Shown one piece after another: positions 20,733 through 30,720 of a stretch of DNA of 57,964 nt. The notes under the pieces were generated by a model. That model was not told the DNA's origin and made no database searches. It was given only the letters and a program-made list of their open reading frames with translations. This DNA is from an uncultured Prevotella sp. (GTDB lineage Bacteria; Bacteroidota; Bacteroidia; Bacteroidales; Bacteroidaceae), in assembly GCA_947177775.1 (NCBI GenBank), contig CAMWVS010000014.1:1-57964 (forward strand). Direction: 5' to 3'. Made by a program: the position numbers and the translations under genes. How positions within the stretch are numbered: position 1 is the stretch's first letter; every line of letters starts with the position of its first letter.

Positions 20733-22103
20733 CTATTCTTTATGCTTCTGAAGAATGATGTCCTTCACTGTAATCTCCGTATTGGCAGGGTTGCCGCCGA
20801 AGTCAAGCACAAGTTTCATTGCTGCCATCGCATTGGGAGCAGTAACCTTAGATACCCAGAATTTTTTTTCGGCATCCGGTTCCAATACTATTGAACTTGC
20901 AAAGAAGTAATTATCATCGTTATCATCCTGCGTCAGCTTAACCGTTGCAGGCGTAGCGTTGTTTGAAATCAGCGTGAGACAGAAGTCATATTCCTCTGTC
21001 GGATCGGCATAAGCCAAATCCGTGTGAAGAACCCACTGTGCCTGCCAAGTCTCATTTGTAGACTCCGGCAATGACAGCACATAAGCACCGGCCACGTCTT
21101 TCACCGTCGGGTCAGGACGCTGTGCCCATCCGGCATCTGCATAGAAGAACGTATGGTTTATAGTTGCAGCCTTCCAAAGGTTGTCATTGCTGTTCACGTC
21201 AACCCAAACAGGCTCAGGATCTCCGGAGGGTACAACCGTTCCGTCGTCATACTGATGATCCTTGAGCACAATGTTCTCGATGGTTATCTCCGTGTTATCG
21301 GCATTTCCGCCGAAATCAAACACGAGCTGCATACCATTAGTTGTCGTTCCGCCGGGCAGTTCACTGCCATAAACACACAACGGTTCGCCGGCTTTCAGTG
21401 ATATGTGCTCTTTGAGGAAAGGCATGTAGCTTCCACCGATTTCCACTAATTTTACCGTAACATTGTTATGATCTGTCGTCGAAGTAAGGATGACAGAGAA
21501 ATCATACGTGCTTGTCTCCACCATATTGATATCGGTATCAACGAAGAACTGGGCCTGCCACTGCTGATATGAAGCGTATGGCAAGTTAAGAATAAAGTCG
21601 TTCTTAGACTGTGTCACCGAGAAACCGCCGGCAATCTCATTGCCCCAGTTCGGGTCCGGATTGTAATAATTGCAATATCCGTTTGTCGTTGCCGTATTCC
21701 ACAAGTTGTGCTCATAATCAACATTAAATCCAGCAAAGCCGTTCATGATGGTCTTGTTAATCGTATAGTCGAACCATACGGTGTCCACGGAGAGGCCGTT
21801 GGCATTCTTAACCATGAAGCCGAGGTCATACTTTCCGGCCTTGCGCTGATATTTCTTGCAGGTGAAGTCACTGTTATATTGCGTGCCGTCGATGAGCCAT
21901 ACAGGCGTCACGCCGGAAGCCGGACGGAACGTGAAGTAGGCATTGTTGGTAGACTGGTCTACCGAAATCTCAACGTTGCCGGCATAGTCGGCTGCTGTGG
22001 GACGGGCACTGCCGTTAGGGCTGTCAAACTCATCGGGCGTACAGGCCACGAGAGCAGCGGAACAAATCGCCGCACAACCTATATATCTGAATATCTTGTT
22101 CAT
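20733..22103 (-). CDS. Surface glycan-binding lipoprotein (SusE/F position) with two tandem CBM4-like modules
   Basis: 456 residues. A lipoprotein signal (ALVACTPDE) is followed by a PKD-like N-terminal domain (about 40-115) and two related beta-sandwich modules (about 130-285 and 305-455). Both modules carry the shared patterns NLWxxAT, WQAQ and LVFDFGGN or LVLDFGGN with NTEIT. This layout fits surface glycan-binding proteins of beta-glucan PULs. It holds the polysaccharide at the surface beside SusD. It follows susD by 25 bases. Confidence 0.85.
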   Translation of the reverse strand: MNKIFRYIGCAAICSAALVACTPDEFDSPNGSARPTAADYAGNVEISVDQSTNNAYFTFRPASGVTPVWLIDGTQYNSDFTCKKYQRKAGKYDLGFMVKNANGLSVDTVWFDYTINKTIMNGFAGFNVDYEHNLWNTATTNGYCNYYNPDPNWGNEIAGGFSVTQSKNDFILNLPYASYQQWQAQFFVDTDINMVETSTYDFSVILTSTTDHNNVTVKLVEIGGSYMPFLKEHISLKAGEPLCVYGSELPGGTTTNGMQLVFDFGGNADNTEITIENIVLKDHQYDDGTVVPSGDPEPVWVDVNSNDNLWKAATINHTFFYADAGWAQRPDPTVKDVAGAYVLSLPESTNETWQAQWVLHTDLAYADPTEEYDFCLTLISNNATPATVKLTQDDNDDNYFFASSIVLEPDAEKKFWVSKVTAPNAMAAMKLVLDFGGNPANTEITVKDIILQKHKE

Positions 22104-22128
22104 AGCTGTTACATTATTATTTATATGA

Positions 22129-23709
22129 TTACTGGAAGTAAGCGTCGTTCTGCTTCAGCGTACCCTGTGCGGCGGCAAGCTCGACGTCGCTGATGGGCAC
22201 ATACTTCTTGTTCTTCGTCCACGGGTTCTGACGAGCCATGTCGCCCTTGGCGTTGACCGGCTCCACATCGGCAACGAGAGCCTTTGAGGCCTTATGCGCG
22301 TTGCTGACACCGGCCACCTCGTCCATGCGGACAAGATCCCAGTAGCGCTTGCCCTCGCCGAGGAACTCGCGGCGGCGCTCGGTCAGGATGTTGTCGAGCG
22401 TGGCCTCAACCTCTGTGACGAGGCCGGCGCGCCCGCGCACCTGCTTCAGATAGCCGTCAGCCGTAGCCTGATCGCCACCCGTGCGGACAGTAAGCTCGGC
22501 AGCATTGAGCAGCGTCTCGGCGTAGCGGTAGATGCGGAAGTTGTCGTTCCAGCGGCACTGGTCTGCTCCGCCCGTTCCGTCAGCCACATGAGAATAGCGT
22601 GGCAGATATTTGTTGAGGAAAAGACCCGTCTGCTGCCAGCGTCCCGTGGGATTGAGCGGTTCGTCGTCAAGCAGCGTCACCGCGCCGCGAGCGTCGTTGG
22701 CTGCATAGAAGTCGCGGCAGTGGGCACGCGGGATAAACGTTCCCCAGCCATTATTGGCCACGTCGTTGTCAGAGGCTACGCCACCGTCGGGACCGAGACA
22801 CTGAGGCATGAACGTTCCGCCGATGCCGTTGAGATTGTCATAGCTGCGGACGCAGAGAGGCCCGTCAGTATAGTTTATCTCGAATATGGACTCGTCACAC
22901 CACTCTCCCTCCGGACTCCAAAGGTCGGCGTATGACGCATTGAGCTCATACGGGCCGGCGATTATCTCCTTCATATAGCCCAGCGCTTGGGGGAAACGGG
23001 AGGTGTCATTCTGATACATCACCAGCTCGGCGAAAACCATATAGGCTGTGGCCTGTGTGGCGTGGCCGGCCTCCTCGTCAGTGGCGCGCAGCGGGAGGAC
23101 CTTCATGTTGATGGCAGACTCCAGGTCGGAGACAATGGCCTCATAGGCGGCGTCGGGCGTGGACTGCGGGATGAGGTCGCTGGCGGTCAGCGGCTTCATG
23201 AAGACAGGAATGTTCCCATACCACTTCCATACCACCGTGTAATAGAAAGCACGCAGCACTTTCGCCTCAGCGATGGTCGCTTTGGCATAGGCCTCGGAAA
23301 TTGTTCCATCCGCGAGGCTCGTCTCTACCGACTCTATCACCTCGTTGCAGGCCTTGACACCGTCATAGCTGACCGTCCAGTAGCCGCTGAGGGTCAGGGC
23401 CGGAGTCAGCTTGAAGCTGGCGGCGTTGTGCCAGACCTCCTGGTCGGTGATGCTGGCAGCTCCGACGAGCATGTCGTCGCCGAGCATGTCGCTCCAGTTG
23501 AGCTGTCCGAAGATAGCTCCGTTGTAATCGTAGCTGTGGAGAGGCACGTAAGCACCCACGAGCTGCTCCGTTATATGCTTTTCGGTGGAGAAATATGCAC
23601 CGACCTCGGCCTTGGTCTCAGGTTCCTGCTCAAGGAAACTGTCGGAGCATCCGGTCAGCGTCATGGCGGCGGCAAGCAGGCCGATGGTTAAAATCTTATT
23701 CTGTTTCAT
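22129..23709 (-). CDS. susD: SusD/RagB-family starch-binding-like outer membrane lipoprotein
   Basis: 526 residues with lipoprotein signal (MTLTGCSDSFLEQEP). The SusD N-terminal helical pattern (FSTEKHITEQLVGAYVPL) and the C-terminal block (RRREFLGEGKRYWDLVRM) are clear. It forms the lid on the SusC transporter and binds oligosaccharide. It starts 43 bases after susC and is followed by the glycan-binding protein gene. susD is used as the family name; the glycan is inferred from neighbours only. Confidence 0.95.
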   Translation of the reverse strand: MKQNKILTIGLLAAAMTLTGCSDSFLEQEPETKAEVGAYFSTEKHITEQLVGAYVPLHSYDYNGAIFGQLNWSDMLGDDMLVGAASITDQEVWHNAASFKLTPALTLSGYWTVSYDGVKACNEVIESVETSLADGTISEAYAKATIAEAKVLRAFYYTVVWKWYGNIPVFMKPLTASDLIPQSTPDAAYEAIVSDLESAINMKVLPLRATDEEAGHATQATAYMVFAELVMYQNDTSRFPQALGYMKEIIAGPYELNASYADLWSPEGEWCDESIFEINYTDGPLCVRSYDNLNGIGGTFMPQCLGPDGGVASDNDVANNGWGTFIPRAHCRDFYAANDARGAVTLLDDEPLNPTGRWQQTGLFLNKYLPRYSHVADGTGGADQCRWNDNFRIYRYAETLLNAAELTVRTGGDQATADGYLKQVRGRAGLVTEVEATLDNILTERRREFLGEGKRYWDLVRMDEVAGVSNAHKASKALVADVEPVNAKGDMARQNPWTKNKKYVPISDVELAAAQGTLKQNDAYFQ

Positions 23710-23752
23710 AGCTGTATATGCTTGTTTGGTTTATCGTTAAGGACTAATGTTT

Positions 23753-26700
23753 TCAGAAACCGAGATTGAAGCCGACGGTCCATGTGCGGGCCTGCGGATA
23801 GACACCCCAGTCGACACCCAGCGATGTTCCGCCGGAAGAGATTTCGGGGTCATAGCCGTGATATTTGGTGAAAGTCACGAGGTTCTCGGCCATCACGTAG
23901 ACGCGGAGATTGTCAACGAAGAACTTGCGGGTGATGGACTTCGGGAGCGTATAGCCCAGCGAGATGTTCTTCAGACGCAGATAGCTGGCGTCGTTGACAT
24001 AGAGGTCGGAGGAAACGAGGTTGCTCGTGTTTCCGAAGACAAAGCGCGGGATGGAGTTGGACGTACCCTCGCCGGTCCAGCGGCCGAGCATCCATGAGGG
24101 CAGATTCTGATTGTTCTTGTCCACGCGCATGGTAGCGTCGAAGACGTCGTTGCCGGCCGTTCCCTGCCAGAACATCATGAAGTCGAAGCCCTTCCACTCG
24201 GCGTTGAAGTTGAGACCGAACGTCCAGTCGGGCATACCCTTACCTATCTTGGTTTTGTCGTCGTCGTTGATCTTGCCGTCACCGTTGACATCCACGAAGC
24301 GGAAATCGCCAGGCACGGAAGGATTGACAAGATCGCCGGCCTCATTGGTGTGATAGAGAGCATTGTAGGCGGCTGCCTCGGCTGCGTTCTGAAGGATTCC
24401 GTCGGTCTTGTAGCCGTAGAAGTAGGGCCAGGGCTGTCCGTTCTCGGCGCGCGTGAACGTTCCCACGCCCATAAGGCTCTCATATTCCATCGTTCCGGTG
24501 GTGTTGCCGAGGTTGACCAGTTCGTTCTTCAGATAAGCGGCGTTGGCCTTGACGGCAAACTTGGCGTCAGCCACATTCCACTTATATCCCAGCTCAAACT
24601 CGACACCAGAGTTCTTCATCTCACCCACGTTGGCGATGGGTTTCAAAGTGGATATATAGTCGGGGATGGGATTGTCCATGAGCATTCCGTTGGTCTTCTT
24701 CACATAGTAGTCGACGGAGAATGTCAAGGCGTTGTTGAGGAAGGCGAAGTCGACACCGAGGTCTGTCTGCTCGCTCTCCTCCCACTTCAGGTCCGGGTTG
24801 GCCAGACCGCCGGCGCGCGTACCTATATATTTCTGCGGATTCTTTCCGAAAGCGGCGTTATAGGCTCCCGTGGCGGAGGTGAAGGCGGCGTAGCGGAAGT
24901 TTCCTATGGATTCGTTTCCGTTCTTACCCCAGCTGAAGCGAACCTTCATGTTGTTCATAATCTTCTTTACGGGCTGCATGAACGCCTCGTTGGTCACGTT
25001 CCATCCGAGAGAGAACGAGGGGAAAGTGGCATAGTGGTTGTTGACTCCGAAGCGGCTCGAACCGTCACGGCGCACCGTTGCCTGAACCATGTAGCGCTCG
25101 TCATAGTTGTAGGATACGCGGGCAAAGAGAGAAGCAAGCGTGGCCGTGTCCCAGGGTCCGGCACCGGCACCTATCTCACCCTCACCGCTACCGGTGGAAT
25201 AGTCAACCCACGGGTGGTTATAGTCAACAAGATAGTTTTTGCTGGCCGAGATGCTGAAGCCCGTAGACTTCTTGGCCGACTGGCCGAGCACGACGCCAAC
25301 GTCATGTTTTCCGAATGTGCGCGCCCAGGAGAGGACGTTCTCAATCTGCCACACGGTGCCGCGCTGGCTCCAGGAGTTGGCTCCATCCTTTCCGCCCCAG
25401 TTGAAAGAGGCCGTCAGATAATAAGGTGTGGTGTAGCCACGGTCAACACCGCGATAGACCACGTCGGCACCGTAGGAGAAACGATATTTCACACCCCAGC
25501 CGATGGAGAGATCAGCAGCGAAGTTTGCCGTATAGTTGTGTACCCACTGCTCGGGATTGAGGCAGGCCGTGTTGAGATAGGCCACTGGGTTTATCTGATT
25601 GTCATAATCGGAGCCCGGCACCATGAAGAGATTGCCGTTGGCGTCATACTGCGGTTCATAGTTGCTCAGTTTCTGATACTGTTCGAGCGCAGGAGCAATC
25701 TCCTCACCGCTGTATGTCACGGGCAACGTTGGCGCGAGCGTCAGCGCCGAGTTGAGAATTCCGTTGGAACGGGTGTTGGGGTCGATGCCGGCGGTCTTGC
25801 TGCGTGTGTAGGAGAGGTTGGCCGTGATGTCGAGCTTGTTGAGCCATTCACGCTCATTGGTCACGTCAAACAAGGTATATTTTGTGTTCGAGCGCATGGT
25901 CAGACGGTTGTAGTTGGACTTGCCGTAGTTTCCGCCGACGATACCTTCCTGATCATAGTAGCCGAGCGAGAGATAGTAGCTGACCCGCTCCGAGGCTCCG
26001 CTGACGGACACCTCATGGTTGGTCACGGGCGCGTTGTCGTTGAAGATGGCGTCCTGCCAGTCGGTTCCGTTGCCGAGTGCATATGGATTCTCGAATTTCG
26101 GGCTCTGACCGCTGTTGACGAGACCCTCGTTCATCATGACGGCATAGTCACGGGCGTTGAGCACGTCGCGCTTGCGCCATTTTGTCTGCCAGCCGAAAGA
26201 AGCGTTATAGTTGACCTTGACGCTGCCGAGCTTTCCGCTCTTGGTCGTCACGAGAATCACACCGTTGGCCGCCCGCGCACCGTAGATGGCGCCAGAGGCT
26301 GCGTCCTTGAGCACCTCTATGGACTCGATGTCGTTGGGGTTGAGATTCTCGATGCCGCTCTCGCATGGCATACCGTCTATGATATAAAGAGGATTGCTGT
26401 CGTTTATCGTACCGATACCGCGCACGCGAATCTGTGAGCCAGAGCCCGGAGCACCCGACGCCTGTGTAACCGTCACGCCGGCAGCCAGTCCCTTCAGGGC
26501 GTTGTCCACACGCACGGGAGCCTTGCCGGCGAGGTCGTCGGCGCTGACCTTGGCGATGGAGGCCGTCACTACGCTCTTCTTCTGGACACCATAACCGATG
26601 ACGACAAGATCGTTGAGCACCTGTGAATCGTCGGCCAGAACGATGCGCATATTGTCTTTCACGGTCACCTCCTGCGGCTTGCATCCTACGTAGGAGACGA

Positions 26701-26914
26701 CTAAGGTTGTTCCGGGAGCGGCGGAGAGTTTGAAGTTGCCGTCATAGTCTGTGACGGTTCCCACCGACGTGCCCTTCTGAACGACAGAAGCTCCGATGAC
26801 CGGCTCGTTCTTTGAGTCGAGCACCACACCGGAATAGGTCTGCTTCTGAGCATAGGCTGCCACTGACATGAGTAATAGTGTCAGCAACGTGAGTAAATAC
26901 CTACTTCTTTTCAT
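23753..26914 (-). CDS. susC: SusC/RagA-family TonB-dependent oligosaccharide importer
   Basis: 1053 residues. Signal peptide (MKRSRYLLTLLTLLLMSVAAYAQ), a carboxypeptidase-like regulatory domain (about 25-100) starting YSGVVLDSKNEPVIGASV, then the plug with IRVRGIGTINDSNPLYIIDG and VLKDAASGAIYGARAANGVILVTTK. The 22-strand barrel ends in the aromatic residues VGFNLGF. It imports glycan fragments through the outer membrane using TonB energy. It is first in its operon; a promoter lies 114 bases upstream (27028-27056). Confidence 0.96.
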   Translation of the reverse strand: MKRSRYLLTLLTLLLMSVAAYAQKQTYSGVVLDSKNEPVIGASVVQKGTSVGTVTDYDGNFKLSAAPGTTLVVSYVGCKPQEVTVKDNMRIVLADDSQVLNDLVVIGYGVQKKSVVTASIAKVSADDLAGKAPVRVDNALKGLAAGVTVTQASGAPGSGSQIRVRGIGTINDSNPLYIIDGMPCESGIENLNPNDIESIEVLKDAASGAIYGARAANGVILVTTKSGKLGSVKVNYNASFGWQTKWRKRDVLNARDYAVMMNEGLVNSGQSPKFENPYALGNGTDWQDAIFNDNAPVTNHEVSVSGASERVSYYLSLGYYDQEGIVGGNYGKSNYNRLTMRSNTKYTLFDVTNEREWLNKLDITANLSYTRSKTAGIDPNTRSNGILNSALTLAPTLPVTYSGEEIAPALEQYQKLSNYEPQYDANGNLFMVPGSDYDNQINPVAYLNTACLNPEQWVHNYTANFAADLSIGWGVKYRFSYGADVVYRGVDRGYTTPYYLTASFNWGGKDGANSWSQRGTVWQIENVLSWARTFGKHDVGVVLGQSAKKSTGFSISASKNYLVDYNHPWVDYSTGSGEGEIGAGAGPWDTATLASLFARVSYNYDERYMVQATVRRDGSSRFGVNNHYATFPSFSLGWNVTNEAFMQPVKKIMNNMKVRFSWGKNGNESIGNFRYAAFTSATGAYNAAFGKNPQKYIGTRAGGLANPDLKWEESEQTDLGVDFAFLNNALTFSVDYYVKKTNGMLMDNPIPDYISTLKPIANVGEMKNSGVEFELGYKWNVADAKFAVKANAAYLKNELVNLGNTTGTMEYESLMGVGTFTRAENGQPWPYFYGYKTDGILQNAAEAAAYNALYHTNEAGDLVNPSVPGDFRFVDVNGDGKINDDDKTKIGKGMPDWTFGLNFNAEWKGFDFMMFWQGTAGNDVFDATMRVDKNNQNLPSWMLGRWTGEGTSNSIPRFVFGNTSNLVSSDLYVNDASYLRLKNISLGYTLPKSITRKFFVDNLRVYVMAENLVTFTKYHGYDPEISSGGTSLGVDWGVYPQARTWTVGFNLGF

Positions 26915-27027
26915 AATGTCAATTAATTATTGTTTTATAAGTTAGTAAATTTGGTTAGATTTCTTCCAAACCGTGTTTCTTCGTATCCGAATCATACCGG
27001 TCGGGCGTCGCGTTAATGATTGTGATG

Positions 27028-27056
27028 CAAAGATAAATAAATTCACAGGCTTTCAA
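27028..27056 (-). promoter_or_regulatory. Promoter of the susC operon
   Basis: On the minus strand TTG (27056-27054), 18 nt, TATCTTTG (27035-27028). The leader would be about 110 nt. Between this and the hflX promoter (27057-27344) I see no gene. Confidence 0.6.
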
Positions 27057-27344
27057 GCGGACATTATGAGAAAAAGTGGATTAGCGTGGACTCTTTTTCT
27101 CATAAATCGTCTATCAGTCAATTACTTAAGTTTTCGGAACGACTATAAAAGAGTGGACCGGATATAGAGGTGTATTTCCTACATTATAACGGTTTTTAAG
27201 GGTTTTCAGGGATGTCGTGGGATGGTCTGCCGGGCCGGAAGCGCAGGAATATGGTGTGCCGACGCTACTGTGAGAAAATAATATGAACGGACGTGAAGAA
27301 AGAAAAAGTTTGTTGGGCCGCGAGACAATATAACGGGACCACGC

Positions 27345-27375
27345 TTGCATATTTCCCGTCAAATTACTATATTTG
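27345..27375 (+). promoter_or_regulatory. Promoter of hflX-DUF4954
   Basis: TTG (27345-27347), 20 nt, TATATTTG (27368-27375). The transcript would start about 25 bases before the hflX ATG (27406). Confidence 0.7.
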
Positions 27376-27405
27376 CGGCTGATTATATAATATAATGTAC
27401 ACCGA

Positions 27406-28653
27406 ATGAAAGAATTTGTAATATCCGAGGCCAAAGCCGAGACGGCTGTGCTTGTGGGCCTGATAACCAAAGACCAGGACGAAGCGAAGACCAAGGAATA
27501 TCTTGACGAGCTGGAGTTTCTGGCCGACACGGCCGGAGCCGTCACCGTGAAGCGCTTCACGCAGAAGGTGAACGGGCCAAGCTCGATTACATATGTGGGC
27601 TCGGGAAAGCTCGAAGAGATAAGACAGTTCATCGAGGCGGAGGAAGACGCCGAGCGCGAAGTGGGCATGGTCATCTTTGACGACGAGCTCTCGGCCAAGC
27701 AGATGCGCAACATAGAGAAGGAGCTGAAGGTGAAAATCCTCGACCGCACGAGCCTCATCCTCGACATCTTCGCCATGCGCGCACAGACGGCCGAGGCCAA
27801 GACACAGGTCGAACTGGCCCAGCATCGCTACATGCTCCCCCGTCTGCAGCGCCTCTGGACACACCTCGAACGTCAGGGAGGCGGTTCGGGCTCGGGCGGC
27901 GGAAAGGGAAGCGTGGGACTGCGCGGACCGGGAGAGACGCAGCTCGAAATGGACCGGCGTATCATTCTCCAGCGTATCACGCTCCTGAAGCAGCGCCTCG
28001 AAGAGATTGACCGCCAGAAAACTACGCAGCGGAAGAACCGCGGACGGATGATTCGCGTGGCGCTGGTGGGATATACCAACGTCGGGAAATCGACGATGAT
28101 GAACCTGCTGGCCAAGAGCGACGTCTTCGCCGAGAACAAACTCTTCGCCACGCTTGACACGACGGTGCGCAAGATGGTCATCGACAATCTGCCTTTCCTG
28201 CTGGCCGACACCGTGGGCTTCATCCGCAAACTGCCCACCGACCTCGTCGATTCGTTCAAGTCGACGCTTGACGAGGTGCGGGAGGCCGACCTGCTGGTAC
28301 ACGTCGTCGATATCTCCCACCCCGACTTCGAGGAACAGATAAACGTTGTCGACAAGACACTCGCCGAGCTCGGATGCGCCGACAAACCGTCAATGATCGT
28401 ATTCAACAAGATTGACGCCTACACATGGGTGGAGAAAGAAGAGGACGATCTCACGCCGCCGACACGCGAAAACATATCTCTCGAAGATTTGAAACGCACG
28501 TGGATGGCAAAGATGGCAGACAACTGTCTCTTCATTTCCGCCCGCGAGAAGCAGAACATCGACGAGCTGCGCGACATTCTATACAAGCGCGTACGCGAGC
28601 TGCACGTCCAGAAATATCCCTACAACGACTTCCTCTACGACAGCTATGAGTGA
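27406..28653 (+). CDS. hflX: Ribosome-associated GTPase HflX
   Basis: 415 residues. The N-terminal HflX domain (about 1-180) carries the conserved glycine-rich linker and GPGETQLE. The G domain follows, with P-loop GYTNVGKST at 222-230, G3 in LADTVGFIRKLP, and G4 as NKID. HflX binds the 50S subunit and splits stalled or heat-damaged ribosomes. The next gene starts inside its last codons (8-nt overlap, ATGAGTGA), so the two are translationally coupled. Confidence 0.96.
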   Translation: MKEFVISEAKAETAVLVGLITKDQDEAKTKEYLDELEFLADTAGAVTVKRFTQKVNGPSSITYVGSGKLEEIRQFIEAEEDAEREVGMVIFDDELSAKQMRNIEKELKVKILDRTSLILDIFAMRAQTAEAKTQVELAQHRYMLPRLQRLWTHLERQGGGSGSGGGKGSVGLRGPGETQLEMDRRIILQRITLLKQRLEEIDRQKTTQRKNRGRMIRVALVGYTNVGKSTMMNLLAKSDVFAENKLFATLDTTVRKMVIDNLPFLLADTVGFIRKLPTDLVDSFKSTLDEVREADLLVHVVDISHPDFEEQINVVDKTLAELGCADKPSMIVFNKIDAYTWVEKEEDDLTPPTRENISLEDLKRTWMAKMADNCLFISAREKQNIDELRDILYKRVRELHVQKYPYNDFLYDSYE

Positions 28654-30493
28654 CATCGTGGACAACTACCGCAGCCTCACGCTCGACGAGATTGCCGTCA
28701 TGGAGAGCCAGGGATGTACGGCCGGCGACTGGAACGCAGTCCGCGTGGCCGAAGCGTTCAGCCCCGGCTACATACGCGGCGTGACCTTCTGCGGCACGGT
28801 CTGCCTCGGAGTCTTCGACAAGCAGATTGAGATTGCCGAAGGATTCATGCGCCACGCCGGCATCAGGAACGCCGTCCTGCGCGACGTCACCGTCGGCGAC
28901 AACTGTCTGATAGAGAACATCGGATGCTACATCAGCCGCTACGACATAGCCGAAGAGTGCTACATAGCCAACGTCGGCCGCATGGCCACCGACGACGGAG
29001 CCACCTACGGCAACGGAAACGTAATCTCCGTGCTTAACGAGGCGGGCGACGGCAATGTCATCATCTACGACGGACTGACTTCCCAGATGGCCGCCTTCAT
29101 GGTGGCCAATGCCTCCGACGCCGACTTCATGGCCCGGATGCGGGCCATGGTGGCCCGCGACGTGGAGACACAGAGGCCGGAATGCGGCACGATAGGCGAA
29201 CGCGTGAAAATCACGAATACGCGGGAGGTGACCAACACCATCGTCGGCGACGACTGCGAGATAAGCGGAGTGTCGCTCATCAGCGACTGTACGCTGTCCG
29301 GAACACCCGAGGCCGGAACCTACATAGGCCACGACGTCATCTGCGAGAACACCGTAGTGGCGGCCGGAGCATCGGTGACGGACGGGGCGAAAGTCTCCTG
29401 CTGCTTCATCGGGGAAGCATGCCACATCGGCCGTGGCTTCTCCGCGGAGAACAGTCTCTTCTTCGCCAACTCCTACATGGCCAACGGCGAGGCCTGCGCG
29501 GCGTTCTGCGGACCGTTCACCGTCAGCCACCACAAATCCACACTGCTCATAGGCGGCATGTATTCGTTCTATAACGCCGGTTCCGGAACGAACTTCAGCA
29601 ACCACGCCTACAAGCTCGGCCCGATACACTACGGCACGCTCGGACGCGGCTCAAAGACGGCCAGCGGTGCCCATCTGCTCATGCCGGCGACCATCGGAGA
29701 GTTCTCCATGCTGATGGGCAAGATAGAGAACCATCCCGACACGGGCTCCCTACCCTTCTCCTACATCATCGCTAGCGGCGGCAAGACCCACATAGTCCCC
29801 GGCCGCAACATAACGACCGTAGGCACGTGGCGCGACACGGCGAAATGGGCGCGGCGCGACATGCGCCCGCACGGCGGACGCCGGAGCCTCGTCTGCTTCG
29901 ACTGGCTGAGTCCGCTCACCGTCACGGGGGCCATACGTGGACGCCGGCTGCTGGAAAGCCTGCGCGAGGAGCAGGGCGAAGACGCCGCCGAATATGTATT
30001 CGGAGACTGTGTCATACGCAACAGTTCGCTGCTGAAAGGCATCCGCTACTACGACATGGCCATACGGCTCTATATGGGTGAAGCCATAAAGAACCACTAC
30101 TGCGAGCTGCCGGAGAGCAGCGTGGGCACCGGCGGCTGGACGGATCTGGCCGGACTGCTGGTCCCCGAGAGCGAGGTGGAACTGCTGGCGGACGACATCA
30201 GAAGCGGCGGAACGGACAGCGTGGCCGCCGTGGAGGAACGTTTCGCCACGATGGCGGCCAGCTATGAGGACTACAAATGGAACTGGACCTACCGCGTCAT
30301 CCTCGACTATTTCGGGCTGGACACGCTCACAGAAACCGACCTGCAGCGCATCACGGACGAATATGAGGCCGCACGGCGCGACCGCAATGCCGCCATAAGG
30401 CTCGACGCAGAGCGCGAATATGCTCTCGGCGACGTGGAGGAAAGCCTTCTCGGCGAGTTTCTGGAGAAGTTCGAAAACTCTGCCGAGGCCTGA
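28646..30493 (+). CDS. DUF4954 protein, left-handed beta-helix (hexapeptide-repeat-like), function unknown
   Basis: 615 residues without signal peptide. The N-terminal two thirds is full of imperfect hexapeptide turns (for example VGDNCLIENIGCYISR and GTYIGHDVICENTVVAAGA), as in left-handed beta-helix acyltransferases and sugar-nucleotide enzymes. A C-terminal helical tail (about 490-615) follows. It matches DUF4954, widespread in Bacteroidetes, with no known activity that I can name. Its start overlaps hflX by 8 bases, which points to a cytosolic role in the same process or condition. A hairpin follows the stop. Confidence 0.85.
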   Translation: MSDIVDNYRSLTLDEIAVMESQGCTAGDWNAVRVAEAFSPGYIRGVTFCGTVCLGVFDKQIEIAEGFMRHAGIRNAVLRDVTVGDNCLIENIGCYISRYDIAEECYIANVGRMATDDGATYGNGNVISVLNEAGDGNVIIYDGLTSQMAAFMVANASDADFMARMRAMVARDVETQRPECGTIGERVKITNTREVTNTIVGDDCEISGVSLISDCTLSGTPEAGTYIGHDVICENTVVAAGASVTDGAKVSCCFIGEACHIGRGFSAENSLFFANSYMANGEACAAFCGPFTVSHHKSTLLIGGMYSFYNAGSGTNFSNHAYKLGPIHYGTLGRGSKTASGAHLLMPATIGEFSMLMGKIENHPDTGSLPFSYIIASGGKTHIVPGRNITTVGTWRDTAKWARRDMRPHGGRRSLVCFDWLSPLTVTGAIRGRRLLESLREEQGEDAAEYVFGDCVIRNSSLLKGIRYYDMAIRLYMGEAIKNHYCELPESSVGTGGWTDLAGLLVPESEVELLADDIRSGGTDSVAAVEERFATMAASYEDYKWNWTYRVILDYFGLDTLTETDLQRITDEYEAARRDRNAAIRLDAEREYALGDVEESLLGEFLEKFENSAEA

Positions 30494-30527
30494 GTCACTG
30501 CAAGAAACTTACGGACAAGAAAGACCT

Positions 30528-30565
30528 TTGAGGCCGGAAGACGCGACAGCATCTTCCGGCCTCAA
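30528..30565 (+). terminator. Hairpin terminator after hflX-DUF4954
   Basis: Perfect 14-bp stem (30528-30541 with 30552-30565) 34 bases after the stop. The T tract is poor, so this may also be a stability hairpin. Confidence 0.6.
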
Positions 30566-30641
30566 CCGTTTCAGCTGTGTCCCGAAAGATAACAAAATAA
30601 CACCAAAACCTCTCTGACGGCGACAATATTCCTCTTTTGGC

Positions 30642-30672
30642 TTTGTCCGTATGGCAAAAATCATTACCTTTG
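30642..30672 (+). promoter_or_regulatory. Promoter of the M16 peptidase gene
   Basis: TTTG (30642-30645), 19 nt, TACCTTTG (30665-30672). It places the transcript start after 30672 and so excludes upstream in-frame starts such as 30637. Confidence 0.75.
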
Positions 30673-30720
30673 CAACCACAACACTACATTGTTGATATTC
30701 ACAAACAATTTAACAACAAA

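Noticed and set aside
24350..26437. 695-codon frame antisense to susC
   Set aside because: Complementary to a clear SusC gene; an effect of high GC and codon bias, with no domain or start signal.
28532..29629. 365-codon frame antisense to DUF4954
   Set aside because: Overlaps the translationally coupled hflX-DUF4954 pair; no supporting features.
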